Shown: in pieces, positions 29,547-38,272 of the stretch
How positions within the stretch are numbered: the stretch's first letter is position 1
Layout: every line of letters starts with the position of its first letter
DNA from: Streptantibioticus rubrisoli
Lineage (GTDB): Bacteria > Actinomycetota > Actinomycetes > Streptomycetales > Streptomycetaceae
Reading direction: 5' to 3'
Assembly (NCBI RefSeq): GCF_024436055.1
Contig: NZ_JANFNH010000010.1
Location: 1-64,000 of the forward strand
Length of the DNA stretch: 64,000 bases
Made by a program: the position numbers and the translations under genes
Notes under the pieces: model-generated
Databases searched by the model: none
What the model saw: the letters and a program-made list of their open reading frames with translations, nothing else
Told to the model about the DNA's origin: nothing

Positions 29547-31559
29547 TCACCGTGCGCCCCCGAAGCCGGGCAGCGGGCTGTCCGCGTCGTCGTACAGCAA
29601 CACCAGGTGCTCGGCCCAGCGTTGAGCGGCGCTGGAGCCGGGGATGTCCCGCAGGTCATGGGTGCGGGCCCGAAGCACCCTGATCGCCTCGGGGAGTTCG
29701 GCGGCGCCCGTCACACGTGCCAGCAACTGCTCCGCCTCGCGCCGGAAGACGCCGCACCGCGGTCCGCAGCCGCCCGGTGGATGCGGCTCGGCGGACCACA
29801 GCGCGATGCCGTGGCCCGCGTCCAGTACGTCGTACATCGTCTGCAGCCCCTCGCCGTCGCCCACCGGGCCGCACAGCACGGGCACCGACTCGAAGGGGGC
29901 GTTGCGCAGCTTCTCATAGCCGGGGCTGCGGTCCAGCACCGGCAGCGTCAGCGGGGTCAGCCCGGTGCTGTGGGCGATGCCGTTCCACCGGCCGAGCCAC
30001 TCGGCGGTGGGCGGCACCCGGTCCACATCCCGGACCACCACCGGGCGCCGGGAGCCCATCGGCCGGGCCGGGCGGTGCCGTTGCCGTCGGCCGTGCGGGG
30101 TCCACAGATGGGCGGCGGTGTCGAAGTGGTGTACGGGCAGCGCGAGTTCGACGGTGGCCGGGCGTCCGGCGCCGTCCGCCCGGTCGAGCGCCAGCGCCAG
30201 CGGCTCCTGGATCTGGGCGACCGCCTCCTCGAAGCCGACGCCGTCGCGCTCGTCGCACACCGTGGTGATCTGCCGGTCACCCGGCGCGCGGACCAGCTGG
30301 ATCTCCCAGCGGAACCTGACCGGCCGGTCCTCCTCCCAGACCACCGGCGCCAGCGCCACCAGCACCGAGGCCTGCCCGCCGGGGGCCTGTGCGGTCATCG
30401 CCTCGGCCATCTCCATCAGCCGGTTGCGGTCCGGCGCGGGCAGCGAGATCGCCCGGCTCATGGCGAACTCCAGCAACTCCTGTGCGCCCGCCGGGTCCTG
30501 CGCCCTGACCTCCTCGGCGACCAGCACCAGATAGGTGACGAAGGCCAGCAACTGCTTGCCGTCCTCCGGCTCGTACAGCAGACCGTGGCCGTCCCGCCAG
30601 GCGACCGGCAGCGGGTCGTGCACCGTACCGGGCCCCAGCACCCGTTCCACCAGCCGCTGTACCACGCCTCCGCTGCGCGGCGGCGGCAGTTCGGCCAGCA
30701 GCCCCAGCGCCCTGGCCCGGTCGTACGGGGTCCACTCGCCTATCACGTCGGAGAGTTGGCCCTGTACGTCGATCCAGGTGGCGCGGGCCTGGCGGCGGGG
30801 GCGCTGCTGGCGGTAGTGCCAGCGGTCATGGCCGCGCAGCAGCTCCTGGTACGGGTCGGGTTCCAGCGCCAACTCCGGTGCCAGCGGCTGGGATTCGGCC
30901 AGTGCGCGCAGCGCGGTGAGCAGTACCGCCTTGCCGCCGTCGCGGCTGCGGCGGCGGGCCTTGACCACCCCGACCACCCGGCCGTGCGCCAGGTCGACCA
31001 CCAGGCTGCCGGAGACCCCGGCCGGGATCTCGGAGTCGGGACCCAGCCGGAAGACGTCGATCCGGTCGTTGCCGGGGACGGTGCAGGTGCCGTCCCAGGG
31101 GTCGATGGCCTCCGTGGACTTCCGCCAGCCGACGGCGGCGACCCGGCCGCTGACCGGCGGGACCGCGCGGTCGCTCAGCCAGGCACAGCCGTGCTCCACC
31201 GGTTCGGTCAACCTGATCAGCGCGAGATCGGGGGCGAGTTCGTACTCGCGCTCGTCGCCGAGTTCCCAGCCGGTGAGCTCCTCGGGGCCGGGCAGCGCGT
31301 ACACCGTCCGGCCGGGCACCACCCGCTCGCCGACCCGTACCCCGATCTCGCCGTCACCGGCCCACTTGCGGCGGCCCATCCGGCCGTCCCGGCGCACCAG
31401 GACGTGGGCGCAGGTCAGCACCCACTCGGGGGCGACCAGCAGGCCGCTGCCCCAGAACTCCGCCGCCTCGTCCGGGGCGGCCAGGACGGCGACGGCCACC
31501 TCGCGGGCCAGCTCGCGCAACCGGGCCTCGGCCTCGGCGGGGTGCGGTGCGGGGTTCAT
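29547..31559 (-). CDS. trypsin-like protease fused to a VMAP-C domain
   Basis: A 670-residue protein. Residues ~20-240 are a trypsin-like domain with a complete triad: His52 (LTCAH), Asp111 (APDLALI) and Ser183 (GVSGS in place of GDSGG). There is no signal peptide, so it acts in the cytoplasm. The rest is a vWA-MoxR-associated protein domain (VMAP-M/C type) of unknown structure, with a conserved-looking C-terminus containing HGIALWSAEPHPPGGCGPRCG. Trypsin-VMAP proteins are proposed effectors of ternary MoxR/vWA/VMAP conflict systems. The start ATG overlaps the stop of the TRYCO1 gene (ATGA), so the two are coupled. Confidence 0.87.
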   Translation of the reverse strand: MNPAPHPAEAEARLRELAREVAVAVLAAPDEAAEFWGSGLLVAPEWVLTCAHVLVRRDGRMGRRKWAGDGEIGVRVGERVVPGRTVYALPGPEELTGWELGDEREYELAPDLALIRLTEPVEHGCAWLSDRAVPPVSGRVAAVGWRKSTEAIDPWDGTCTVPGNDRIDVFRLGPDSEIPAGVSGSLVVDLAHGRVVGVVKARRRSRDGGKAVLLTALRALAESQPLAPELALEPDPYQELLRGHDRWHYRQQRPRRQARATWIDVQGQLSDVIGEWTPYDRARALGLLAELPPPRSGGVVQRLVERVLGPGTVHDPLPVAWRDGHGLLYEPEDGKQLLAFVTYLVLVAEEVRAQDPAGAQELLEFAMSRAISLPAPDRNRLMEMAEAMTAQAPGGQASVLVALAPVVWEEDRPVRFRWEIQLVRAPGDRQITTVCDERDGVGFEEAVAQIQEPLALALDRADGAGRPATVELALPVHHFDTAAHLWTPHGRRQRHRPARPMGSRRPVVVRDVDRVPPTAEWLGRWNGIAHSTGLTPLTLPVLDRSPGYEKLRNAPFESVPVLCGPVGDGEGLQTMYDVLDAGHGIALWSAEPHPPGGCGPRCGVFRREAEQLLARVTGAAELPEAIRVLRARTHDLRDIPGSSAAQRWAEHLVLLYDDADSPLPGFGGAR

Positions 31560-32002
31560 GGTGCGGGCGGGGTCGGCGGCAGCGGTACGGTGCCGGGCAT
31601 GCCGTCCAGCGCGGACCGGGGGTGCGCGGCGGGGGGCCGGGGCGGCTCGGGCTCCCGGCCGAAGCGGTCCCGCCAAGTCAGCGTGACGGTGAGGGCGGCC
31701 CGGGACTCGCCGTCGGCCAGCACGCTGACGATCGCGCCGGACTTGACCGCCAGCTCCACCCCGAACTCGACGCTGACCTCGTCGGGCGCGGCCTGCGCCG
31801 CCGCGTCCCGTACCGAGGCGGCGACGCCGGTGATCAGCCCGCGCAGGTGCTGGACTCTCGCGACGACACCGTCGAGGGCGCCGACGTCCTCGTAGTCCCC
31901 GTAGCCCCCGTCGTCATCGCCGTCCGCGAGGACGGGCCCGGACAGCCGGGCCCACACCTCGGTACCGTCCGGCAGTTCGATGCGCTCGACACGCTCCCCC
32001 AT
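31556..32002 (-). CDS. TRYCO1 (CU044_2847 family) trypsin-associated protein
   Basis: A 148-residue protein, first gene of the cluster. The family is named for co-occurrence with trypsin-like proteins. Residues 1-110 are the domain (RVERIELPDGTEVWARL, then VSVEFGVELAVKSGAIVSVLADGESRAALTVTLTW), with a predicted beta-rich core. The last 40 residues are Pro-rich and disordered. Its role is unknown; gene coupling to the trypsin-VMAP gene suggests it regulates or delivers a substrate to that protease. The ATG at MGERVERI follows GGAGGGGG, a better start than the GTG four codons earlier. Confidence 0.85.
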   Translation of the reverse strand: MGERVERIELPDGTEVWARLSGPVLADGDDDGGYGDYEDVGALDGVVARVQHLRGLITGVAASVRDAAAQAAPDEVSVEFGVELAVKSGAIVSVLADGESRAALTVTLTWRDRFGREPEPPRPPAAHPRSALDGMPGTVPLPPTPPAP

Positions 32003-32212
32003 GGCCCCCTCCACTCCCCGGCGGGGCGAGGAGCCCGCACCGTGTGCGACGTGGTGGAAGATCAGGCTAGTCGCCGGACGGCTGTGAATTAAGGGGATGG
32101 CGCGAAAGTGCCCTCGGCCCGGTGCGGGCGTCCTCGGGCCTGCGGGCGAAGGGGTGGCCGGGCGGTCTTAAGCTGGCCGAAAACGTCCCTGTTTGATGAT
32201 CTGGAGCACCCC

Positions 32213-32389
32213 TTGTACTTCACGGACCGCGGCATCGAGGAGCTGGAGGACCGGCGCGGCGAGGAGGAGGTCACCTTCGAGTGGCTGGCCGAGCGGCTGC
32301 GTGAGTTCGTCGACCTCAACCCCGAGTTCGAGATCCCGGTCGAGCGGCTGGCCACCTGGCTGGCGCGGCTCGACGACGACGAGGACTGA
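32213..32389 (+). CDS. small conserved acidic protein (DUF6104 type)
   Basis: A 58-residue protein beginning LYFTDRGIEELEDRRGEEEVTF, rich in Glu and Asp, with a helical N-terminal half and a LATWLARLDDDED tail. It matches a family conserved in Streptomyces that begins MYFTDRGIEEL. The function is unknown. The start must be TTG, which is rare, and a ribosome site (TGGAG) lies 8-9 bases upstream; longer in-frame starts give sequence without family similarity. It is monocistronic and divergent from the TRYCO1 gene. Confidence 0.8.
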   Translation: MYFTDRGIEELEDRRGEEEVTFEWLAERLREFVDLNPEFEIPVERLATWLARLDDDED

Positions 32390-32418
32390 GCTGGGAGTGA
32401 GGGATTCCGGGTCTCTCC

Positions 32419-32474
32419 TTGACTTCCCTGGTACGCGATATATCGTGTCTAGCAGAGGACGCGATATGTTGCGT
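32419..32474 (+). promoter_or_regulatory. double operator and promoter of the DUF4097-padR operon
   Basis: Two related inverted repeats, ACGCGATATATCGTGT (32433-32448) and ACGCGATATGTTGCGT (32459-32474), 26 bases apart, follow a TTGACT (-35-like) at 32419. They are likely binding sites of the PadR repressor encoded in the operon. Confidence 0.65.
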
Positions 32475-32497
32475 CTACCCAGTCTCGGGAGGCCCGG

Positions 32498-33358
32498 ATG
32501 TCAGCCCATGCGTGGACCGTGGCGGAACCGCAGAAGATCAGCTTCGACGGCCCCGTCACCGCTTTGCACGTCCGCATCGTCGGCGGAACGGTCAACGTGG
32601 TCGGAACGGACGAGGGTTCGGCCCGGCTGGAGGTCTCCGAGATCGAGGGGCCACCGCTGATCGTCACCCATGAAGCGGGCCAGCTCACCGTCGGCTACGA
32701 GGACGTGCCCTGGAAGAAGGGGCTACTCGGCTGGCTGGACCGCAAGAGCTGGAAGCGCCAGGCCGTGGTCTCGCTCGCGGTCCCGGCGGACACCCGGGTG
32801 GAGGTCGGCGCGATCGGCGCCACCTCCGTGATCTCCGGGGTCAGCGGCCGCACCGCGGTGCACAGCGTCGGCGGGGAGACCACCCTGGTCGGCATCTCCG
32901 GCCCGGTGGAGGCCGACAGCGTCTCCGGCAACGTCGAGGCGCAGGCCCTCTCCGGCGACCTGAAGTTCAGCACCGTCTCCGGCGACCTCACCGTGGTCGA
33001 GGGCACCGGCTCCCAGGTCAAGGCCGACTCGGTCAGCGGCAACATGGTGCTGGACCTGGACCCGTCGGCGGGCGCCGCGGTCCAGCTCAACACCGTCTCC
33101 GGCGAGATCGCCATCCGCATCCCCGAGCCCGGCGACGCCGAGGTCGACGCCAACACCGCCAGCGGCGCGGTCTCCTGCGCCTTCGACGAGCTGCGGGTCA
33201 CCGACCAGTGGGGCGCCAAGCGGATCTCGGGCCGGATCGGTACCGGCGCCGCCCGGCTCAAGGCCACCACCGTCTCCGGCGCCATCGCGCTGCTGCGCAG
33301 GCCACCGCTGGAACCGGCGGAACCGGCGGACACCCCCTCGCTGCGGAAGGACATCTGA
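32498..33358 (+). CDS. DUF4097 family beta-helix protein
   Basis: A 286-residue protein built of short beta-strand repeats with VSG, SGNV and TVSGDL turns (residues ~90-270), the DUF4097 adhesin-like right-handed helix. There is no signal peptide or transmembrane segment. The function is unknown. In Streptomyces these genes typically pair with a PadR regulator, as here with only one base between stop and start. The ATG follows GGGAGG. Confidence 0.9.
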   Translation: MSAHAWTVAEPQKISFDGPVTALHVRIVGGTVNVVGTDEGSARLEVSEIEGPPLIVTHEAGQLTVGYEDVPWKKGLLGWLDRKSWKRQAVVSLAVPADTRVEVGAIGATSVISGVSGRTAVHSVGGETTLVGISGPVEADSVSGNVEAQALSGDLKFSTVSGDLTVVEGTGSQVKADSVSGNMVLDLDPSAGAAVQLNTVSGEIAIRIPEPGDAEVDANTASGAVSCAFDELRVTDQWGAKRISGRIGTGAARLKATTVSGAIALLRRPPLEPAEPADTPSLRKDI

Positions 33359-33359
33359 G

Positions 33360-34358
33360 ATGGCCCCGGTCTTCGCACACGGCCGCCTTCGGCTGTACCT
33401 GCTCAAGTTGCTGGACGAGTCGCCGCGGCACGGCTACGAGGTGATCCGGCTGCTGGAGGAGCGCTTCCAGGGCCTGTACGCGCCCTCGGCCGGAACCGTC
33501 TACCCGCGGCTGGCCAAACTGGAGAAGGAGGGCCTGGTCACCCACACCACCGAGGGCGGCCGCAAGGTCTACTCGCTGACCGGCGCGGGCCGGGCCGAAC
33601 TCGCCGCCAGACAGGGCGAGTTGGCCGACCTCGAACAGGAGATCCGGGACTCGGTCGCCGAACTGGCCGCCGAGATCCGCGAGGACGTCCGCGGCTCCGC
33701 CAGCGATCTGCGCCGCGAGGTCCGCGAGGCCGCCCAACAGGCCCGTAACGCTGGCGGCCGCGGTGAGTCCCGGCGGCTGCGGGACCACGATGAGTTCCTC
33801 CGGCTGCGCGAGGAGTGGCAGGAGCAGGCGCGGCGGGCGAAGGAGGAGAGCCGTAAGGCCAGGGAGGAGGCGCACACCGCGCGCCAACAGGCCAGGGACG
33901 CCCAGGCGTTCGCCCGCGAGGAGATGCAGCGGATCGTCCGCAGCGTGCAGGACGAGGTGCAGGAGCACGCCCGGCAGGGCGACTGGCAGGGCGCGATGAA
34001 GGAGGGCCTGGCCCGGTTCACCCGCGAGATGAGCCGCTTCGGCAGGCCCCCGGAGGACACCCCGCGCCCACCGGAGGGCGGCGTACCCCCGCGGGGCGCG
34101 ATGGAGGACCTCCCGCACACCCCCTGGCCGTCGTCCGTCCGGCCGGAGCCCGCGCAGGAGCATGTGCCCGAGTGGGCGGCGGAGGACGACACGGCCTCCA
34201 CCAACCCGTCCCGTGACCTGGAACGCCTGCTGGACCGCTTCCGCGACGACATCCGGGACGCCGCCCGCGACCACGGCATCACGGCCGCCCAACTACGCGA
34301 CGTCCGGCGCCACTTGTCGACGGCGGCGGCCCACATCGGGGCGATACTGCGGAAGTGA
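33360..34358 (+). CDS. PadR family regulator with long coiled-coil extension
   Basis: A 332-residue regulator. The first ~80 residues are the PadR winged helix (LYLLKLLDESPRHGYEVI, then YAPSAGTVYPRLAKLEKEGLV). An unusually long, highly charged region (residues ~85-240, rich in Arg, Glu, Ala and Gln) follows and should form a coiled coil, then a Pro-rich linker and a C-terminal helix (DLERLLDRFRDDIRDAARDHG). Typical PadR proteins are 100-180 residues, so the extension is notable. It probably represses its own operon through the two repeats upstream of DUF4097. Ribosome site GAAGGA. Confidence 0.93.
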   Translation: MAPVFAHGRLRLYLLKLLDESPRHGYEVIRLLEERFQGLYAPSAGTVYPRLAKLEKEGLVTHTTEGGRKVYSLTGAGRAELAARQGELADLEQEIRDSVAELAAEIREDVRGSASDLRREVREAAQQARNAGGRGESRRLRDHDEFLRLREEWQEQARRAKEESRKAREEAHTARQQARDAQAFAREEMQRIVRSVQDEVQEHARQGDWQGAMKEGLARFTREMSRFGRPPEDTPRPPEGGVPPRGAMEDLPHTPWPSSVRPEPAQEHVPEWAAEDDTASTNPSRDLERLLDRFRDDIRDAARDHGITAAQLRDVRRHLSTAAAHIGAILRK

Positions 34359-34501
34359 AGAGTGCCCGCGGCCGGAGGCGGCTGGTCAATACCGCGGCAC
34401 CGCCGGTCCCCGCGGCGCGGCCCGGCGGTCGCAAGCCCCCGCGGCGCGCTCCGGCGGCTGCCGAAAACGGCCTCACCCCCGTGGCGAAGCCCCGGGGGGC
34501 C

Positions 34502-35464
34502 TCAAACCGTGAGCACCACCTTGCCGAAAAGCTCACCGCTGGCCATCTTCGCCAGGCCCTCCCGGGCCTGGTCCAGCGGGAGCACCGAATCGATCACCGG
34601 CCGAACCCCGCTGGAAGCGCAGAAGCTGAGCAGCCCCGCCAGCTCCTCCTTGGTGCCCATCGTGGAGCCGACGACCTTCAGTTCGAGGAAGAAGATCCGG
34701 TTCAGCTCCCCGGCCTTCGGGGTGTTGCCACTGGTCGCGCCGGAGATCACCAACGTACCGCCGGGCCGCAGGGACTTCACCGAGTGCGACCAGGTGGCCG
34801 CGCCCACCGTCTCGATCACCGCGTCCACCCGGTGCGGCAACCGCGCTCCCGGCTCGAACGCCTCCTCCGCGCCCAACTCGACGGCGCGCATCCGCTTCAC
34901 CGCGTCCCGGCTGGTGGCGAAGATCCGCAGCCCCGCCGCCTTGCCGAGCACGATCGCGGCGGTGGCCACACCGCCGCCCGCGCCCTGCACCAGCACCGAG
35001 TCACCGGGCCGTACGTTCGCGTTGGTGAACAGCATCCGGTACGCGGTGAGCCATGCGGTGGGCAGGCAGGCGGCCTGCTCGAAGGTGAGTTCCTTGGGCT
35101 TGGGCAGTACGTTCCACGCCGGTACCGCCACCCGCTCGGCGAACGTGCCCTGGTAGCGCTCGGTGAGGATGGAGCGCGGCTCACGCGGGCCGACCCCGTG
35201 CCCGGACTGCCCGATCACCGAGTGCACGACGACCTCGTTGCCGTCCGCGTCGACCCCGGCCGCGTCGCAGCCCAGGATCATCGGCAGGCTCTCCTCGCTC
35301 AGTCCGACGCCCTGCAGCGACCACAGGTCGTGGTGGTTGATCGAGGCGGCCTTGACGTCCACGACCGTCCACCCCGGCCGCGCGTCCGGTTCGGGGCGCT
35401 CCCCCAACTCCAGTCCGGTGAGCGGCTGATCACGGTCGAAACTAGTGGCATACGCGGCGAACAT
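34502..35464 (-). CDS. zinc-binding-type medium-chain dehydrogenase/reductase
   Basis: A 320-residue MDR-family oxidoreductase with the N-terminal GroES-like domain (SINHHDLWSLQGV, GCDAAGVD) and a Rossmann domain (VLVQGAGGGVATAA). The structural zinc cysteines of true alcohol dehydrogenases are not obvious, so a quinone-oxidoreductase-like NADPH enzyme is as likely. Substrate unknown. The ATG at MFAAYAT was chosen; a GTG two codons upstream is possible, and neither has a strong ribosome site. Confidence 0.88.
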   Translation of the reverse strand: MFAAYATSFDRDQPLTGLELGERPEPDARPGWTVVDVKAASINHHDLWSLQGVGLSEESLPMILGCDAAGVDADGNEVVVHSVIGQSGHGVGPREPRSILTERYQGTFAERVAVPAWNVLPKPKELTFEQAACLPTAWLTAYRMLFTNANVRPGDSVLVQGAGGGVATAAIVLGKAAGLRIFATSRDAVKRMRAVELGAEEAFEPGARLPHRVDAVIETVGAATWSHSVKSLRPGGTLVISGATSGNTPKAGELNRIFFLELKVVGSTMGTKEELAGLLSFCASSGVRPVIDSVLPLDQAREGLAKMASGELFGKVVLTV

Positions 35465-35997
35465 GGTCACGAAGCTAATCCCACCGGCGTTTGCTCACCA
35501 GCCCCCGCTCCGTGAAGCGACGCACATCACCCGTACCAGTGCTGCCGAAAGCTTTCGTTTCGACTGTCATGCCCGGTGTGATCCGCCGGGTGTGATCCGC
35601 ACTGCTCACGATGCGCTCGCCACCCATTCGCCAGCCGGGTGTGTCAAAATCGGAAAACGGGCGATCCCCGTTGCCCCATCGGGCCGGTACACCAGGGCCG
35701 GACCACGGTGGGCACCGCTGCACGAGTCACACATCCCGCACACGACTTCCCGGCATTCAGGCAACGACGGCAATTAACCGGGCGTTTGGGGTGCGGCAAG
35801 GAAAATTTATGGACTCGTCAGTAGAAACAGTTATCCGGTAGAACGGATCTTTCCACCCCTCACCCGGGGTCCAGTGCGCGTGAGTGCGACGCGCACGGCG
35901 GCCGTACACCTCCCACCGCGGGGACGTCGGACGCCGCCCCGCCCTCCCCTAACCGGGGGGAGTACCCTCAACAAGCATTTCGACAAAGGGGTCAATT
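35465..35997. other. 533-base gap with palindrome, direct repeat and possible leader peptide
   Basis: No convincing full-length gene is seen. It contains a perfect palindrome CGAAAGCTTTCG (35546-35557), two copies of GGTGTGATCCGC spaced 14 bases apart (35575-35586 and 35589-35600), and a 10-codon frame MDSSVETVIR at 35809-35841 with an AAGGA-like site nearby. The last part serves as the malic enzyme promoter and ends in an AAAGGGG ribosome site. Confidence 0.45.
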
Positions 35998-37197
35998 GTG
36001 GCAGCGGAGATCATCAACCCTCGTAGCGACGCCGATCAGAAGGAACTGATCGATCCGGCGTTCGCACTGCACCGTGGCGGCAAGATGGAGATCAGCGCGA
36101 CGGTGCCGGTGCGCGACCGCGACGACCTGTCGCTCGCCTACACGCCGGGCGTCGCCAAGGTGTGCACCGCGATCGCGGAGCAGCCCGAACTGGTCCATGA
36201 CTACACCTGGAAGTCCCAGGTGGTCGCGGTGGTCACGGACGGTACGGCGGTGCTGGGTCTCGGTGACATCGGTCCGGAGGCGTCGCTGCCGGTGATGGAG
36301 GGCAAGGCCATCTTGTTCAAGCAGTTCGGCGGGGTGGACGCGGTGCCGATCGCGCTCGCCACCACGGACGCGGACGAGATCGTGGAGACGGTGGTCCGGC
36401 TGGCGCCCTCGTTCGGTGGCGTCAACCTGGAGGACATCTCCGCGCCGCGCTGCTTCGAGATCGAGCGCAAGCTGCAGGAGCGCCTTGACATTCCGGTGTT
36501 CCACGACGACCAGCACGGTACGGCGGTCGTCACGCTCGCGGCGCTGCGCAACGCCGCGGCGCTGACCGGTCGTGCGCTGGGCGAGCTGCGGGCGGTGATC
36601 TCCGGTGCGGGCGCGGCCGGGGTGGCGATCGCCAAGATCCTGGTGGAGGCGGGCATCGGCGATGTCGCGGTCACCGACCGCAAGGGCGTGGTGCACCAGG
36701 GACGTACCGATCTGACCGACGTGAAGCGGGAGTTGGCGGGCTTCACCAACAAGGCGGGCATCACGGGCACGTTGGAGGACGCGCTGTCCGGCGCCGACGT
36801 GTTCATCGGCGTCTCCGGCGGTACGGTGCCGGAGTCGGCGGTCGCCACCATGGCCAAGGGCGCGTTCATCTTCGCCATGGCCAACCCCAACCCGGAGATC
36901 CACCCGGATGTGGCGCACAAGTACGCGGCGGTGGTCGCCACCGGCCGCAGCGACTACCCGAACCAGATCAACAACGTGCTGGCCTTCCCCGGCATCTTCG
37001 CGGGCGCCCTCCAGGTCCGGGCCTCCCGCATCACCGAGGGGATGAAGATCGCCGCCGCGGAGGCGCTGGCGGCGGTCGTCCACGACGAGCTGAGCGCGGA
37101 CTGCGTCATCCCGTCCCCCTTCGACCCGCGGGTCGCTCCGGCGGTGACGAAGGCGGTCGCGGCGGCGGCCCGCGCGGAGGGCGTCGCCCGGCGGTAA
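35998..37197 (+). CDS. malic enzyme (malate oxidoreductase, decarboxylating)
   Basis: A 399-residue enzyme converting malate to pyruvate and CO2 with NAD(P)+. It has the malic signature region ([13 protein letters not shown]), the catalytic and metal-binding segment ([11 protein letters not shown]), and a Rossmann domain ([15 protein letters not shown]). Cofactor preference cannot be settled from sequence by eye. The GTG start follows AAAGGGG. Two hairpins directly follow the stop codon. It stands alone in its operon. Confidence 0.95.
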   Translation: MAAEIINPRSDADQKELIDPAFALHRGGKMEISATVPVRDRDDLSLAYTPGVAKVCTAIAEQPELVHDYTWKSQVVAVVTDGTAVLGLGDIGPEASLPVMEGKAILFKQFGGVDAVPIALATTDADEIVETVVRLAPSFGGVNLEDISAPRCFEIERKLQERLDIPVFHDDQHGTAVVTLAALRNAAALTGRALGELRAVISGAGAAGVAIAKILVEAGIGDVAVTDRKGVVHQGRTDLTDVKRELAGFTNKAGITGTLEDALSGADVFIGVSGGTVPESAVATMAKGAFIFAMANPNPEIHPDVAHKYAAVVATGRSDYPNQINNVLAFPGIFAGALQVRASRITEGMKIAAAEALAAVVHDELSADCVIPSPFDPRVAPAVTKAVAAAARAEGVARR

Positions 37198-37203
37198 GGG
37201 ATC

Positions 37204-37277
37204 TTCGGGGGCAAGTCCCCCGAACCTCTTAAACATGTTGCTACCTGGCGGCTTGGGACGAACCCCAAGCCGCCAGG
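37204..37277. terminator. two consecutive hairpins after the malic enzyme gene
   Basis: TTCGGGGG-N5-CCCCCGAA at 37204-37224 is followed by a perfect 14-bp stem, CCTGGCGGCTTGGG and its complement around ACGAAC, at 37244-37277. They separate the gene from a convergent methyltransferase gene. Short CTTGGGGA repeats follow at about 37290-37320. Confidence 0.8.
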
Positions 37278-37406
37278 CATATTGCGCAGTTGGGGGCTTG
37301 GGGACTTGGGGACTTGCCCCCAAACGAATCCGCCGCAACGGCGAGCAACCCCCACGGCGCGGCCCGGCGGTCCGGACAAGCCGCACCCCAGACCTGCGAC
37401 CTGGAC

Positions 37407-38174
37407 CTACTTCAGGCCCAGAACCACCGCGTCCGGAACGGACCGCCACACCGCCCGCGCCTCGCTGAACCCCGCCTCCCGCAGAGTCCGCGCATGCCAC
37501 TCGACGGGATGCGGCTCCCCGTCCGCGTGATCGCCGAAGATCTCGTACCGCCGGGCGACCGCGTCCGCCAACTGCTCGTCGGCGGCGGCCAGTCGCCACC
37601 ACTCCCGCCAGTCGGGGACCCCGCTGCCGGCCCGCTCGCGCTCCATCCGGGCGTGCCGCAGCGCCCGCTCGGCCTCGTTGATCCGCGGAGTGCCCGGATC
37701 CGGCATGTGGTCGGCGTTCATGAACACCCCACCGTCCTTGAGCGCGCCCGCGATCTGCCCGTACACCCGAGCCAGCGACTCGGTGCGCAACCAGTGCAGC
37801 GCGGTCGAGCTGAGCACCGCGTCGTACTCGCGGTGCGGTAGCTTCCGCGGCCAGTCGGGATCCCGCAGGTCGGCGGTGACGAACTGGATCCGCGGCTCGT
37901 CCGCGAAGTACCCCTGGGCGATGGTGAGCAGCGCGGGGTCCAGGTCGAGCGCGGTGGACCGCGCGTCGGGCAGCCGCTTGAGCAGCCGGTCGGAGATGCT
38001 GCCGGTGCCGCACGCCAGGTCCAGTACGACCGGCGCCGGACCGGCCACCGCCTCCACGAGGTCGAGCATCACCCGGAACCGCTCCTCGCGGTCCGGCAGG
38101 TACCACTCTTGCTGGCGGTCCCAGCTGTGCTGCCATGCTTGCCAGTCGGCGGGAACGATGCCTGTTTCCGTCAT
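37407..38174 (-). CDS. class I SAM-dependent methyltransferase
   Basis: A 255-residue methyltransferase with motif I VVLDLACGTGSIS, an acidic motif II residue in ALDLDPALL and the post-I motif VTADLRD, and a VLSSTALHW segment. Related proteins resemble trans-aconitate or ubiquinone-type methyltransferases; the substrate is unknown. The ATG at MTETGIV has a well-placed AGGGGG site, better than the GTG three codons earlier. Confidence 0.87.
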   Translation of the reverse strand: MTETGIVPADWQAWQHSWDRQQEWYLPDREERFRVMLDLVEAVAGPAPVVLDLACGTGSISDRLLKRLPDARSTALDLDPALLTIAQGYFADEPRIQFVTADLRDPDWPRKLPHREYDAVLSSTALHWLRTESLARVYGQIAGALKDGGVFMNADHMPDPGTPRINEAERALRHARMERERAGSGVPDWREWWRLAAADEQLADAVARRYEIFGDHADGEPHPVEWHARTLREAGFSEARAVWRSVPDAVVLGLK

Positions 38175-38272
38175 CACGGTCACCCCCTGCTTCGTAATAC
38201 CCTGGTAGCGGTTGCGCCCATTACCGCGCTGCCGCAGGCTTGACCTTAGACCGCACTGAGTAAGGACCGCAA

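Noticed and set aside
35611..35841. 76-residue frame ending MDSSVETVIR
   Set aside because: The upstream part looks like noise in composition; only the last ten codons sit after a plausible ribosome site, so it is reported only as a possible leader.
37290..37325. Possible CRISPR-like repeats (CTTGGGGA)
   Set aside because: The units are 8 bases with no spacers of regular size; they resemble common G-rich intergenic repeats of Streptomyces.
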